Shown piece after piece: positions 1 to 9,122 of a stretch of DNA of 64,000 nucleotides. The position numbers and the translations under genes were made by a program. Numbering within the stretch: the first letter of the stretch is position 1; each line of letters opens with the position of its first letter. This DNA comes from Clostridiales bacterium (GTDB taxonomy: Bacteria; Bacillota; Clostridia; Christensenellales; Pumilibacteraceae): positions 1 through 64,000 of the forward strand of contig DQGD01000004.1 in the NCBI GenBank assembly GCA_003533505.1. Direction: 5' to 3'. The notes beneath the pieces are model-generated. The model searched no databases. It had not been told where the DNA came from and saw only the letters and a list, made by a program, of their open reading frames with translations.

Positions 1-74
1 ACGTTTATTATTACAGCGACACTGAAAAAGCGGGCGCATGGCATTACGAGGGCGGCATTGCAACGCTTTGGTAA
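1..74 (+). CDS. C-terminal tail of a BspA-like surface protein (partial, starts upstream)
   Basis: An open frame enters from the window edge (codons in phase with base 3) and stops at TAA 72-74. Its last 23 residues begin VYYYSD, contain GAWHYEGG and end ATLW. This matches the end of the next gene, which reads VYFYSE...NYWHYVSGEPVVWA. I infer that two paralogous leucine-rich (BspA-type) surface proteins lie in tandem and that this is the tail of the first. Only the tail is visible, so its N-terminus and anchoring are unknown. Confidence 0.6.
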   Translation, partial: VYYYSDTEKAGAWHYEGGIATLW

Positions 75-183
75 AATGCGAGAGTAAAAACAAAAATTAA
101 ACGAGGAAAATGCGCTTTCCGCGGTCGACTACAAAAAGCGGCGGCGGAGAGCGTATTTGTCTTTATGAGTGAAAGGAGCGATT

Positions 184-1164
184 ATGAAAGCAAGGCTTAA
201 AAAAATAGCGGTTTGCGCGCTTTGTCTTATACTTATTATCCCCGCGTTCGCGCTTGTCGGCTGCGGCGAAAAGGAGGAGGACAAGCCGTCCTTTACCGTC
301 ACGTTCGCGCAGGGCGGCGCAACGAAATCGGAAATTGCCGTGGTTTCCGGCGAGAAGATAGATTCCGCCGCCGTCGCCGCGCCGGATAAAGAGCAGGACG
401 GTTTCGTTACCGAGTGGAATTTCGATTTCGACTTGCCGGTCACCGAAAGCCGCACTGTAAGCACGGTAAGTTACACCGAAGGCTTGACTTTTGCCAAGTC
501 GCTAAAGGGCGGCGAGTACGTCGTTACCGGGTACACGGGGCAGGCAACGGAAGCGTACATGCCCGACTACTACCGCGGCGGCGCGGTGACCTCTATACGC
601 GCCGAGGCGTTTAAGAACAATCAAACGATCGAGTCCGTGCGTTTTCCGGCTTCGCTCGTATCTATCGGCGAAGAAGCGTTCAAGGCTTGCGTAAACCTCG
701 GCAGCGTGAATTTTCCCGACGCCGTCACGACTTTGGGCGCTTCGGCGTTCTCGGAGTGCGAGGGATTGGAGGAGTTTACGTTCCCGAAAAACATAACGAT
801 AGTTTCGTCGCGCGTGGTGCAGGGCTGTAACTTCGATTTCGTCGCCGTGCCGGAGGGCGTAACGGCAATCGAGCCCTATGCGTTCGCATGCCGCGCTACG
901 ACCATAGTTCTGCCCGCTTCGCTCCGCAGAATAGAGGAGCTGGGGCTTTGGGCGAACCTTACGACGATTTACTACGCCGGCGAGGACTACCGCTGGGAAA
1001 CGGTGACGATATCCGAAGTGCCGTACACGAACGGCGGAATTACGTTCTCGGCGAAATCCGTCGCCACCGAGCGCGCGACCGTGTACTTTTATTCGGAAAC
1101 CGCGCCGTCTAAGCCCGGCAACTATTGGCATTACGTTTCGGGAGAGCCTGTCGTATGGGCGTAA
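184..1164 (+). CDS. BspA-like leucine-rich repeat lipoprotein
   Basis: This is a 326-residue exported lipoprotein, probably on the outer face of the membrane and involved in binding glycans or proteins. The signal peptide (KARLKK, then a hydrophobic stretch) ends in a lipobox with Cys27 (LVGC). Residues about 115-265 hold BspA/TpLRR-type repeats, visible as VTSIRAEAFKNN, LVSIGEEAFKAC, VTTLGASAFSEC and VTAIEPYAFAC. The ATG at 184 is preferred over GTG at 169 because AAAGGAGCG sits just before it and the signal peptide then begins MKARLKK. The stop overlaps the next gene, so it is the first complete gene of the fucosyl-glycan operon. The family is known for surface adhesion; the ligand here is unknown. 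Confidence 0.75.
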   Translation: MKARLKKIAVCALCLILIIPAFALVGCGEKEEDKPSFTVTFAQGGATKSEIAVVSGEKIDSAAVAAPDKEQDGFVTEWNFDFDLPVTESRTVSTVSYTEGLTFAKSLKGGEYVVTGYTGQATEAYMPDYYRGGAVTSIRAEAFKNNQTIESVRFPASLVSIGEEAFKACVNLGSVNFPDAVTTLGASAFSECEGLEEFTFPKNITIVSSRVVQGCNFDFVAVPEGVTAIEPYAFACRATTIVLPASLRRIEELGLWANLTTIYYAGEDYRWETVTISEVPYTNGGITFSAKSVATERATVYFYSETAPSKPGNYWHYVSGEPVVWA

Positions 1165-2486
1165 GCGTTAAAAAAGACAAAATCGACTTGGGAAGCGTGG
1201 ACAGTCGCGATTTCAAGCCTTACAATGACGGAAAGATCTGGACAGCCGCGCTTGCCGCAGCATTGAAGGATTACCGCGAGGTACATATTCCCGGTGGTAA
1301 ATACTACGTCGACGGCTCGCTGATAATCGGTTCGGACACTTCGGTTTTCGCCGACGAGAATGCGGAAATCATACTCGTAAAGGGCACTAAAACGCTGCTG
1401 ATTCGCAACGAGAGCGTAGCGGACGGCTCGCGGCACAAAATCGCCGACGACGCGCCCCTCGACCGCAACATTACGATAATCGGCGGTGTGTGGCGCGAGG
1501 AGAACACCGAGCGGCTGGGCTACGGCAAAACGGGTTGCTACGACGAAGCGGACAGTTTTCATGGCGTGTCGACCTGCATGCTCATGAGCGGCGTGAATGG
1601 GCTTACGATAAAGAACGTCACGTTCGTCAGCACTGCGGGATTTGCCTGTCAGATAGGACGAGTGTCCGACTTCCGGATAGAAAACCTGCGCTTCGTGCGC
1701 TGTTTTGCCGACGGGCTGCACGTCGGCGGCGACGTGAAAAACGGCGTGATAAAAAACCTTTCGGGGCACACCGAGGACGATCTCATCGCGCTGAACGCCT
1801 ACGATTGGGACGACTCGTCGATTAACTTCGGCTGCATCGAGAACGTAACGGTTGACGGCGTTGCCGGCACGGGCGACAAAAGCGCGCACAAGTCGCTGCG
1901 TATTCAGCCCGGCGTGTATCCGTATCCGTGCGGCGGCACGGAGGACTGCTATATAAAAGACTTGACCGTTCGCGGTGTTTCGGGCGTCACCACTTTCAAA
2001 ATGTACCTGCAAACCCCGGCTTACACGGACAAGCCCGAAAAGCCCGTGGGAGTGGGGCGGCTGGAAAACATAACGTTCGAGGACATAACGGCGGATACGA
2101 CTTCGCCCGTCGACCGTCAGCCCAATTATCTCGACGGCGACCCGGTTACGGGCAATTTCGCCGCGTTCGAGGTGGGCAGCAACGCGCGCGGAATCACATT
2201 CCGCAACGTTCGCGTAACCCTCGACAGGCAGAAGTACCCGAACTCGTATTTTATGACGGTGGGACCGAAGTCGCAGTATATCGAGGGCAAGGGACTTGAG
2301 CTTTTCGACCCCTACGTCGTGTGCGAAGTTTCGGACATAACGACGGACGGCGTGTATATAAACGGCGAGAGAGTGTACGACCTCGAGCTGTACATAAAGG
2401 AAATTAAATTCGGCGAATTGTATCCTTCGGATTTACGGTTCGGGTACGGCAAAATCACATCGATAAACAAGGAGAAACGGCAATGA
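1155..2486 (+). CDS. GH28-like / pectate-lyase-fold right-handed beta-helix protein
   Basis: This is a 443-residue protein with no signal peptide, so it is probably cytoplasmic. The sequence has the repeating short-strand pattern of a right-handed parallel beta-helix (NGLTIKNVTFVS, SDFRIENLRFVRC, KNGVIKNLSGHTEDDLIAL, LENITFEDITAD). The TEDDLIALNAYDW segment resembles the acidic pair of GH28-type enzymes, but the complete GH28 motif set is not obvious, so the reaction is uncertain. ATG 1155 is chosen over an upstream TTG (1125) because GGGAGAG precedes it; it overlaps the previous gene by 10 nt and the next by 4 nt (ATGA), implying translational coupling. Its place beside GH112 and GH95 suggests trimming or binding of an oligosaccharide side chain. 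Confidence 0.6.
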   Translation: MGVSVKKDKIDLGSVDSRDFKPYNDGKIWTAALAAALKDYREVHIPGGKYYVDGSLIIGSDTSVFADENAEIILVKGTKTLLIRNESVADGSRHKIADDAPLDRNITIIGGVWREENTERLGYGKTGCYDEADSFHGVSTCMLMSGVNGLTIKNVTFVSTAGFACQIGRVSDFRIENLRFVRCFADGLHVGGDVKNGVIKNLSGHTEDDLIALNAYDWDDSSINFGCIENVTVDGVAGTGDKSAHKSLRIQPGVYPYPCGGTEDCYIKDLTVRGVSGVTTFKMYLQTPAYTDKPEKPVGVGRLENITFEDITADTTSPVDRQPNYLDGDPVTGNFAAFEVGSNARGITFRNVRVTLDRQKYPNSYFMTVGPKSQYIEGKGLELFDPYVVCEVSDITTDGVYINGERVYDLELYIKEIKFGELYPSDLRFGYGKITSINKEKRQ

Positions 2487-4642
2487 GCAAAGGCAGATTT
2501 ACGATACCGACGGACGAAAGCTTTGTCGAGGGCACCAAAATCATAGCGAAAAAATGGGGAGCGGACGCGGTGCGCGATTGCGACGGCACGCGGCTTCCCG
2601 AAAACCCCGGGCAGTTCGGCAAGGTTTACAACACCTATTTCGTCGTGCGCGGCGACAACGAGTGGGCGAGGAAGCATCCCGAGGAGGCACAGCGCATCTT
2701 CCTGCTGTCGGAGCGCACGCTCGCGGTGGAAAGTACCCTGAAAATCGAGATAATGAAGGGTTTTTTAAAGGACGAATTCGACCCCGACTACTCGAATATC
2801 GGGCTGTGGCAGGTCTACGACCGCACGACGGGAAGAGAAGTCAACTTAGAGAATTGGCGCGCTGACGAAAAAACGGGCGTTGTTACCGTGAAAAACGCCG
2901 CGCCGTTCCACGAGTACACCGTGACGTTCATGGCGCGCGTGACCTGGCACCCGGTGCAGATTTACAACTATCTCACCAACGAATGGACGTGCGAAAAACA
3001 GCTCACCTACGACCCGGCGTTCCCGGCGACGAAGGAGTACGTCAAGCGGCACATGCGCGAGTGGTGCGAGCAAAACCCGGAAACCGACGTAGTGCGCTTC
3101 ACCACGTTTTTGTATCAATTCACGCTGATTTTCAACGACCTCGGCAAGGAAAAGCAAGTCGAGTGGTTCGGCTACGCGCAGACCGCCAATCCGATTTTAA
3201 TCGCGGACTTTGAAAAAGAGAGCGGAATCGCGCTCACCGCCGAGGATTTTGTGGACAGCGGCTACTATAACAACTGCTTCCGCACGCCCACCGAGAAATT
3301 TAAGAAATACATGGATTTTGTCGAGCGCTTCGTGAGCAAAACCATAGGCGAGCTCGTCGCAATCGTGCACGAGTACGGCAAGGAAGCGATGATGTTCCTC
3401 GGCGACGATTGGATAGGTTCGGAGCCCTACGGCGAGCACTTTAAGGACATGGGGCTGGACGCGGTAGTGGGGTCAATCGGCGGCGGCGTAACCGTGCGCA
3501 TGCTGTCCGAAATCCCGGCGGTACGCTACCGCGAGGGCAGGTTTTTGCCTTACTTCTTCCCCGACACGTTCTTTCCCGGCAACGAAGACAACGCCGTTGC
3601 CGAGCTCAACCGCAATTGGCGCACCGCTCGCCGCGCGATTATGCGCAAGCCTATCGACAGAATGGGCTTCGGCGGTTACCTCTCGCTCGCCGCGACGTTT
3701 CCGCGCTTTGTGGACAGAGTGGCGGAGATTGCCGACGAATTTCGCACGATTTACGCGGCTGTCGACGGCAAAAAACCGTATTGCCGCCTCAAAGTCGCGC
3801 TGCTCAACGCCTGGGGCAAAAAGCGCAGCTGGATGAGCCACATGTGCGCTCACGAACTGTGGTATCAGCAAATCTATTCCTATCAGGGGATTTTAGAGGC
3901 GGTTTCGGGACTGCCCGTCGACATCGAATTTTTGTCGTTTGACGAAGTTACGGACGGCGTGCCGAATGGAATTGACGTTCTCATCAACGCCGGCGACGCG
4001 TACACCGCGTTTTCGGGCGGCAAAGCATGGCTGGACGAGCGGCTGCAAACCGCCGTCAGAAAATTCGTCTACGAGGGCGGCGGCTTTATCGGCGTAGGCG
4101 AGCCCACCGCATGCGAGGGCAACGGCAGATACTTCCAACTTGCCGACGTCATGGGCGTGGACGAAGAAGTCGGCTTCACGCTGTCGGTCGACAAGTACAA
4201 TATCGAGAAAGTAACCGAGCCGTTTTTCGGCGAGCTCGGCGGCACCGACTACGGCGAGGACAAGAAGAATATCTATGCGCTCGGCGGCGCGCGCGTGCTC
4301 GACATCGCGATAAGCGACCGTTTCCGCCGCAACGTCAACGTCGGTGAGGTAAAAATCGCCGTCAACGATTACGGCAAGGGCAGAAGTTTCTATATTACAG
4401 GTATTCCGTACAGCTTCGACAACTCGCGGCTTCTTTACAAGGCAATGTGCTACGTCGCGAAAAAGGAGCTCTGCGTTGCGTACTCGTCGAACCCGGCTAC
4501 CGAATGTAACTACTATCCCGAAGCCGTCAAGTACGCAATCGTGAACAATACGGACGAAAAGCAAATTACGGATTTTTACGACATAAACGGCGAAAAGCGC
4601 GTCGTAGAGCTTGAGCCCACCGAAATAAAATGGCTGAAATAA
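2483..4642 (+). CDS. GH112 1,3-beta-galactosyl-N-acetylhexosamine phosphorylase
   Basis: The enzyme phosphorolyses galacto-N-biose and/or lacto-N-biose I to galactose 1-phosphate plus GalNAc or GlcNAc in the cytoplasm. At 719 residues it is close to the usual length (~750). It follows the bifidobacterial family closely: GRFTIPTDESF, KVYNTYF, WHPVQIYNYLTNEW, VVRFTTFLYQFTLIFND, MMFLGDDWIGSEPY, GLDAVVGSIGGG, RFLPYFFPDTFFPGN, MGFGGYLSLA and RYFQLADVMGVDEE. Asp308 in GDDW lies where the proposed catalytic acid of the bifidobacterial enzyme sits (my alignment from memory). It overlaps GH28-like by 4 nt and GH95 by 13 nt. No N-acetylhexosamine kinase or GalT-type uridylyltransferase is next to it, unlike the bifidobacterial lnp operon, so those steps must be encoded elsewhere. 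Confidence 0.9.
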   Translation: MSKGRFTIPTDESFVEGTKIIAKKWGADAVRDCDGTRLPENPGQFGKVYNTYFVVRGDNEWARKHPEEAQRIFLLSERTLAVESTLKIEIMKGFLKDEFDPDYSNIGLWQVYDRTTGREVNLENWRADEKTGVVTVKNAAPFHEYTVTFMARVTWHPVQIYNYLTNEWTCEKQLTYDPAFPATKEYVKRHMREWCEQNPETDVVRFTTFLYQFTLIFNDLGKEKQVEWFGYAQTANPILIADFEKESGIALTAEDFVDSGYYNNCFRTPTEKFKKYMDFVERFVSKTIGELVAIVHEYGKEAMMFLGDDWIGSEPYGEHFKDMGLDAVVGSIGGGVTVRMLSEIPAVRYREGRFLPYFFPDTFFPGNEDNAVAELNRNWRTARRAIMRKPIDRMGFGGYLSLAATFPRFVDRVAEIADEFRTIYAAVDGKKPYCRLKVALLNAWGKKRSWMSHMCAHELWYQQIYSYQGILEAVSGLPVDIEFLSFDEVTDGVPNGIDVLINAGDAYTAFSGGKAWLDERLQTAVRKFVYEGGGFIGVGEPTACEGNGRYFQLADVMGVDEEVGFTLSVDKYNIEKVTEPFFGELGGTDYGEDKKNIYALGGARVLDIAISDRFRRNVNVGEVKIAVNDYGKGRSFYITGIPYSFDNSRLLYKAMCYVAKKELCVAYSSNPATECNYYPEAVKYAIVNNTDEKQITDFYDINGEKRVVELEPTEIKWLK

Positions 4643-6747
4643 TCGTGAAAACAGAAAGATGGGACGAGGGACTTCCGCTCGGCAACGGAAAGCTCGGCAG
4701 CATAGTTTACGGCTCCCGACCTCTGAAAATCACCGTCGACAGAACGGATTTGTGGGATTTGCGCCCCAACAAAACCACTTTGGAGGAGGGGTTTAACTAC
4801 CGCAACCTCGTAAAATTATCGACGAGCGATAACCCCGAGGATTGGAAGGAGCGGCAGCGGCTGTTCGAGGATATTTTCATGGGCGAGCCCTATCCGTCGA
4901 AGATTACCGCAGGGCGCGTAGAGCTCGATTTCGGAGTGAACGCCGACGAAGTACGGTACTCGCTCGACACGCGCGCCGCGCTCGCGAGCGTATACTGCGG
5001 CGACCAAATGATTGCGGACGTGTTCGCGTCGAAAAGCGCGAACGTCGGCGTTATCAGGACGTATAGGGATTGTAAACTCGCGCTGCATGTGCCGAGCTAT
5101 CTGTCCGGGCGTCCGGGCGGCGGTTCGGGACTTGACGACAACTCGGGCGAGCTGTCGCTCGGTTATCCCGAGGCGGTAAAAAAGCGCGACGGCGGCTTTT
5201 ATTGGTACGAGCAAAACACGCACACCGACTACTCGTTCGGTATCGTGACGTACAGGACGCACGGCGCGATTTACTACGCGCTGGTCACGACGGACGACGC
5301 GCGCGACTATATCGGCTACGGCAAGCGCCTTCTCGAAAAAGCGGCGGCAATCGGCTGCGACAAGCTGCTCGCCGCGCACAAGCGCGAGTGGCGCGACTAT
5401 AGGCGGCTGTCGTCGGTCAGGACGGGCGACAAGCTTATCGACGAAACCTACGAAAAGAGCTGGTATCTGTTCGGCAGCTGCTCGGCTGAGGGAGGATACC
5501 CCATGCCGCTTCAGGGCGTGTGGACGGCGGACAACGACTGTCTGCCGCCGTGGAAGGGCGACTACCACCACGACACGAACACCGAGCTGTCGTACTGCGC
5601 GTTTCTCAAGGCGAACAGACTGTCCGCAGGCGAAGCTTTTATCGACTATCTGTGGAAGCTGAAACCGGCTTACGAGAGGTTTGCGCGCGACTTTTTCGGC
5701 GTGGACGGACTGCTGATTCCCTCGTGCTCGACATTGGACGGCAAGCCGATGGGCGGTTGGGCGCAGTATTCGCTCTCGCCTACGATGACTATATGGGCGG
5801 CGCAAAGCTTCGACGAGTACTATCTCTACACGGGCGACGCGGAGTTCCTTAGAAACCGCGCGTATCCGTTTTTCAAGGGCGTTGGCAGGGCTATAGCCTC
5901 GCTTCTATATGAGAAAAACGGCAGGCTGTATCTGTCCCTGTCGAGTTCGCCGGAGATTTTCGACGACACGAAAAAGGCGTATCTCGAGCCGAATTCCAAC
6001 TTCGACCTCGCGCTTTTGCGCTATCTGTTCGGTACGCTGAAAAAGTACGCGGAAACGCTGGGCGAAAACGCCGACGAGTACGCAGGAATTTCGGACAAAC
6101 TTGACGACATAGCAATCGACGATGACGGCGTGGTGATGCTGGACAGAACGCGGCGTTTGCCCGAAACGCATCGGCATTTCTCGCACGTCATGTGCCTGTA
6201 TCCGCTGCATCTCATAAATTACGACACGGACGAACACAAGCGCATTTACGGAAACACGCTGCTGCACCTCGAAACTCTGGGTACGGGGCAGTGGGTGGGC
6301 TTTTCGTTCGCGATGTCCGCCGCGCTCTACGCCATGGCGAAAAATGGCAACGCGGCAGGCGAGCGACTTACGCAGTTTTGCCGCGGTTTCGTGGGCGAAA
6401 ACGGATTTCACCTCAACGGCGATTACAAACATTACGGTTACACCCGGTTTCATTACCGCCCGTTCACGCTCGAGAGCCTTTTCGGATTCTGCGACGCGTT
6501 GCAGGAAATGCTGATGCAGGACCACGAGGGCGGTATCGAGCTGTTTCCGGCGGTTCCCGACGGGTGGAAAAACCGCACCGTAGAATTCAAGAGTCTGCGT
6601 TCGCGCGGCGGCATGCTCGTGTCGGCAAAGCTCATAAACGGCGTTCTCGCGCGGTTGTCGGTAGAGTCGGACGTCGCTCGCGCGGTCACGATAAACGGCG
6701 CGGAGTATGCGCTGAAGAAAGGTAAAAATATACTTATCGGGAGGTAA
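4630..6747 (+). CDS. GH95 family alpha-L-fucosidase-like glycoside hydrolase
   Basis: This is a 705-residue GH95-type enzyme that would hydrolyse a terminal alpha-L-fucosyl (typically alpha-1,2) bond, or alpha-L-galactosyl in some members. Visible family landmarks are LPLGNGKLGSIVYG at the N-terminus, LQGVWTADNDCLPPWKGDYH followed by DTNTELSY in the (alpha/alpha)6 barrel, HRHFSHVMCLYPLHLI, and the C-terminal GIELFPAVPDGW and LRSRGGMLV. There is no signal peptide, so it should act on imported oligosaccharides. It begins inside the 3' end of the GH112 gene and is followed 2 nt later by fucU. That order strongly suggests fucose release before phosphorolysis of the core disaccharide. Substrate specificity is inferred from context. 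Confidence 0.85.
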   Translation: MAEIIVKTERWDEGLPLGNGKLGSIVYGSRPLKITVDRTDLWDLRPNKTTLEEGFNYRNLVKLSTSDNPEDWKERQRLFEDIFMGEPYPSKITAGRVELDFGVNADEVRYSLDTRAALASVYCGDQMIADVFASKSANVGVIRTYRDCKLALHVPSYLSGRPGGGSGLDDNSGELSLGYPEAVKKRDGGFYWYEQNTHTDYSFGIVTYRTHGAIYYALVTTDDARDYIGYGKRLLEKAAAIGCDKLLAAHKREWRDYRRLSSVRTGDKLIDETYEKSWYLFGSCSAEGGYPMPLQGVWTADNDCLPPWKGDYHHDTNTELSYCAFLKANRLSAGEAFIDYLWKLKPAYERFARDFFGVDGLLIPSCSTLDGKPMGGWAQYSLSPTMTIWAAQSFDEYYLYTGDAEFLRNRAYPFFKGVGRAIASLLYEKNGRLYLSLSSSPEIFDDTKKAYLEPNSNFDLALLRYLFGTLKKYAETLGENADEYAGISDKLDDIAIDDDGVVMLDRTRRLPETHRHFSHVMCLYPLHLINYDTDEHKRIYGNTLLHLETLGTGQWVGFSFAMSAALYAMAKNGNAAGERLTQFCRGFVGENGFHLNGDYKHYGYTRFHYRPFTLESLFGFCDALQEMLMQDHEGGIELFPAVPDGWKNRTVEFKSLRSRGGMLVSAKLINGVLARLSVESDVARAVTINGAEYALKKGKNILIGR

Positions 6748-6749
6748 TT

Positions 6750-7181
6750 ATGCTTAAAAATATACCTAAAATCGTTTCGCCGGAGCTATTGAAAACGCTG
6801 GCGGAAATGGGACACGGCGACGAAATCGTGATTGCCGACGGCAATTTCCCTGCCGAAACTTTCGGCAAGCGCGTCATTCGCGCCGACGGAATAAGCGGCG
6901 CGGCAATGCTTGACGCGGTGCTTTCGCTGCTGCCGCTCGACACCTATTCCGACCCGAATTTCATTCTCATGAAGCTTATGGAGTGCGACGAGGGTAAAAT
7001 TAACCCGATTATATGGGAAGAGTATAAAAATGTTGCCGATCGTCACGATAGAAACGTGCGGATAGGGCAAATCGGACGTTTCGAGTTTTACGAGCGCGCG
7101 AAGTCGGCTTATGCGGTGATAGCTACGGGCGAAGAGGCGGTTTACGCGAACATTATATTGAAAAAAGGCGTTATAAAATAA
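6750..7181 (+). CDS. fucU: L-fucose mutarotase (RbsD/FucU family)
   Basis: The protein interconverts alpha- and beta-L-fucopyranose so that the isomerase gets its preferred anomer. At 143 residues it matches FucU. It opens [20 protein letters not shown], followed by [15 protein letters not shown], with the family His21 or His22 region and Asp24, and ends [11 protein letters not shown]. The start lies 2 nt after the fucosidase stop, with GGGAGG as ribosome site inside the upstream 3' end. It is followed 17 nt later by fucI, which together with GH95 makes a fucose role much more likely than ribose. Confidence 0.92.
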   Translation: MLKNIPKIVSPELLKTLAEMGHGDEIVIADGNFPAETFGKRVIRADGISGAAMLDAVLSLLPLDTYSDPNFILMKLMECDEGKINPIIWEEYKNVADRHDRNVRIGQIGRFEFYERAKSAYAVIATGEEAVYANIILKKGVIK

Positions 7182-7198
7182 CGAAAGGAGCAAAAATT

Positions 7199-9001
7199 AT
7201 GGCAAAGAGCAGACTGATAGGAGATTACCCGGTAATAGGAATCCGCCCCACGATTGACGGGCGGCGCGGCAAAATCAAGGTGCGCGAGAGCCTTGAAGAG
7301 CAGACCATGAACATGGCGAAAGCGGCGGCGAAGCTCATCGAGGACAACGTGTTTTACTCGAACGGCGAACACGCAAAGGTAATCATCGCCGACACGACAA
7401 TCGGCAGAGTAGCCGAGGCGGCGGCTTGCGCGGACAAATTCAGAAAAGCCGGCGTGGACATCACGCTCACCGTCACTCCGTGCTGGTGCTACGGCGCGGA
7501 AACGATGGACATGGAGCCGATGACGATTAAAGCGGTGTGGGGCTTCAACGGCACCGAGCGCCCCGGCGCGGTGTACCTTGCGTCCGTTCTCGCCACCCAC
7601 GCGCAAAAGGGCTTGCCGGCGTTCGGCATCTACGGCCACGAGGTACAGGAAGCGGACGATACCGAAATCCCGTCGGACGTAAGAGAGAAAATACTGCGCT
7701 TTGCTCGCGCGGCGGTGGCGGTAGCAACCATGCGCGGCAAGTCGTACCTGCAGATAGGATCTGTCACCATGGGCATCGGCGGCTCGATTATTTCCCCCGA
7801 GTTTTTCGAGGAGTATCTCGGCATGCGCGTCGAGTCCGTGGACGAGGTGGAGATTATCCGCAGAATGACCGAGGGCATTTACGACGAGAACGAGTATAAA
7901 AAAGCGCTGAAATGGGTCAAGGAGAAGTGTCGTCCCGACTTTGACAAGAACCCGAAAGAAATGCAGAAAACTCCCGAGGAAAAGGAGAAAGATTGGGAGT
8001 TTACGGCTAAAACGGCTTGCATAATCAAGGACTTGTTCAACGGTAACCACAACCTGCCCGAGGGCAGAGAAGAGGAAGCCGTCGGACACAACGCGATTGT
8101 CGGCGGTTTTCAGGGTCAGCGGCAGTGGACGGACTTCTACCCGAACTGCGACTTTCCCGAAAGCATATTGAATTCGTCGTTCGATTGGTCGGGCGCGAGA
8201 GAGCCGTATATCCTCGGCACCGAGAACGACACGCTCAACGCCGCGAGCATGCTGTTTATGAAGCTTCTCACCGGCAGGGCGCAGATGTTCGCCGACGTGA
8301 GAACGTATTGGTCGGGAGCCGCCGTAAAACGCGTCACCGGCTATGAAATCGAGGGTAAGGCAAAGGAAGCCGACGGCTTTATCCACCTCATCAACTCCGG
8401 CGCGTGCTGCGTGGACGCTTGCGGCGAAGTGAAGGACGAGAACGGCAACCCCACGATGAAGCGTTGGTGGGAAGTCACCGACAAGGACATCGACACTATG
8501 ATGAACGCCACGACCTGGCCGTATGCGGATTTGGGTTACTTCCGCGGCGGCGGTTATTCCAGTCGCTTCGTCACGCGCGCCGAAATGCCGGCTACCATGA
8601 TAAGGCTCAATCTCATCAAAGGCTTGGGACCGGTGCTGCAAATCGTCGAGGGCTGGACGGTCAAGCTCCCGGACGAAGTGACGGACAAGCTGTGGAAGAG
8701 AACGGACTACACCTGGCCGTGCACCTGGTTCACGCCGCGAGTGACGGGCAAGGGTGCGTTCAAGTCCGCCTACGACGTCATGAATAATTGGGGTGCAAAC
8801 CATGGCGCGATTTCCTACGGACATATCGGCGCGGACTTAATCACAATGTGCTCGATACTGCGAATCCCCGTGTGCATGCACAACGTCGACGAAGCGGATA
8901 TTTACCGTCCTGCCGCATGGAACGCGTTCGGCATGGATAAGGAAGGACAGGACTACCGCGCCTGCGCCGCCTACGGACCTATGTACAAGAACATAAAATA
9001 A
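7199..9001 (+). CDS. fucI: L-fucose isomerase
   Basis: This enzyme converts L-fucose to L-fuculose in the cytoplasm with a Mn2+ cofactor. At 600 residues it is close to E. coli FucI (591). The metal-site segments are clear: GTENDTLN with Glu342 and FADVRTYWS with Asp366, spaced exactly as the known Glu/Asp pair, plus a candidate third ligand, His535 (ANHGAISYG). Other family blocks are [20 protein letters not shown] (abbreviated), [15 protein letters not shown] and [24 protein letters not shown] precedes ATG 7199. It is the last gene of the operon and is followed by a terminator. No fuculokinase, fuculose-phosphate aldolase or fucose permease is in the window. Confidence 0.95.
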   Translation: MAKSRLIGDYPVIGIRPTIDGRRGKIKVRESLEEQTMNMAKAAAKLIEDNVFYSNGEHAKVIIADTTIGRVAEAAACADKFRKAGVDITLTVTPCWCYGAETMDMEPMTIKAVWGFNGTERPGAVYLASVLATHAQKGLPAFGIYGHEVQEADDTEIPSDVREKILRFARAAVAVATMRGKSYLQIGSVTMGIGGSIISPEFFEEYLGMRVESVDEVEIIRRMTEGIYDENEYKKALKWVKEKCRPDFDKNPKEMQKTPEEKEKDWEFTAKTACIIKDLFNGNHNLPEGREEEAVGHNAIVGGFQGQRQWTDFYPNCDFPESILNSSFDWSGAREPYILGTENDTLNAASMLFMKLLTGRAQMFADVRTYWSGAAVKRVTGYEIEGKAKEADGFIHLINSGACCVDACGEVKDENGNPTMKRWWEVTDKDIDTMMNATTWPYADLGYFRGGGYSSRFVTRAEMPATMIRLNLIKGLGPVLQIVEGWTVKLPDEVTDKLWKRTDYTWPCTWFTPRVTGKGAFKSAYDVMNNWGANHGAISYGHIGADLITMCSILRIPVCMHNVDEADIYRPAAWNAFGMDKEGQDYRACAAYGPMYKNIK

Positions 9002-9047
9002 TATTCGGCAAGACCGAATAGCCGAAATAGAATAACCGGAATAAAAG

Positions 9048-9087
9048 AAAAGTTGTCTGCGAAAAACAAATCGCGGATAACTTTTTT
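9048..9087 (+). terminator. Intrinsic terminator of the fucosyl-glycan operon
   Basis: AAAAGTTGTCTGCGA pairs with TCGCGGATAACTTTT across an 8-nt loop and runs into six T residues. It sits 46 nt after fucI and before the convergent gluQ gene. Read on the minus strand it also gives A/T-rich flanks, so it may serve both directions. Confidence 0.85.
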
Positions 9088-9122
9088 CGTTGCGGTTTTG
9101 ATTTATGTTGTGTTTCGAGCCG

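Noticed and set aside
110..172. A 20-codon frame (MRFPRSTTKSGGGE start) with GAGGAAA before it, upstream of the BspA-like gene
   Set aside because: The spacing between the site and ATG is too short, composition is not protein-like, and there is no attenuator structure; not enough to call a leader peptide.
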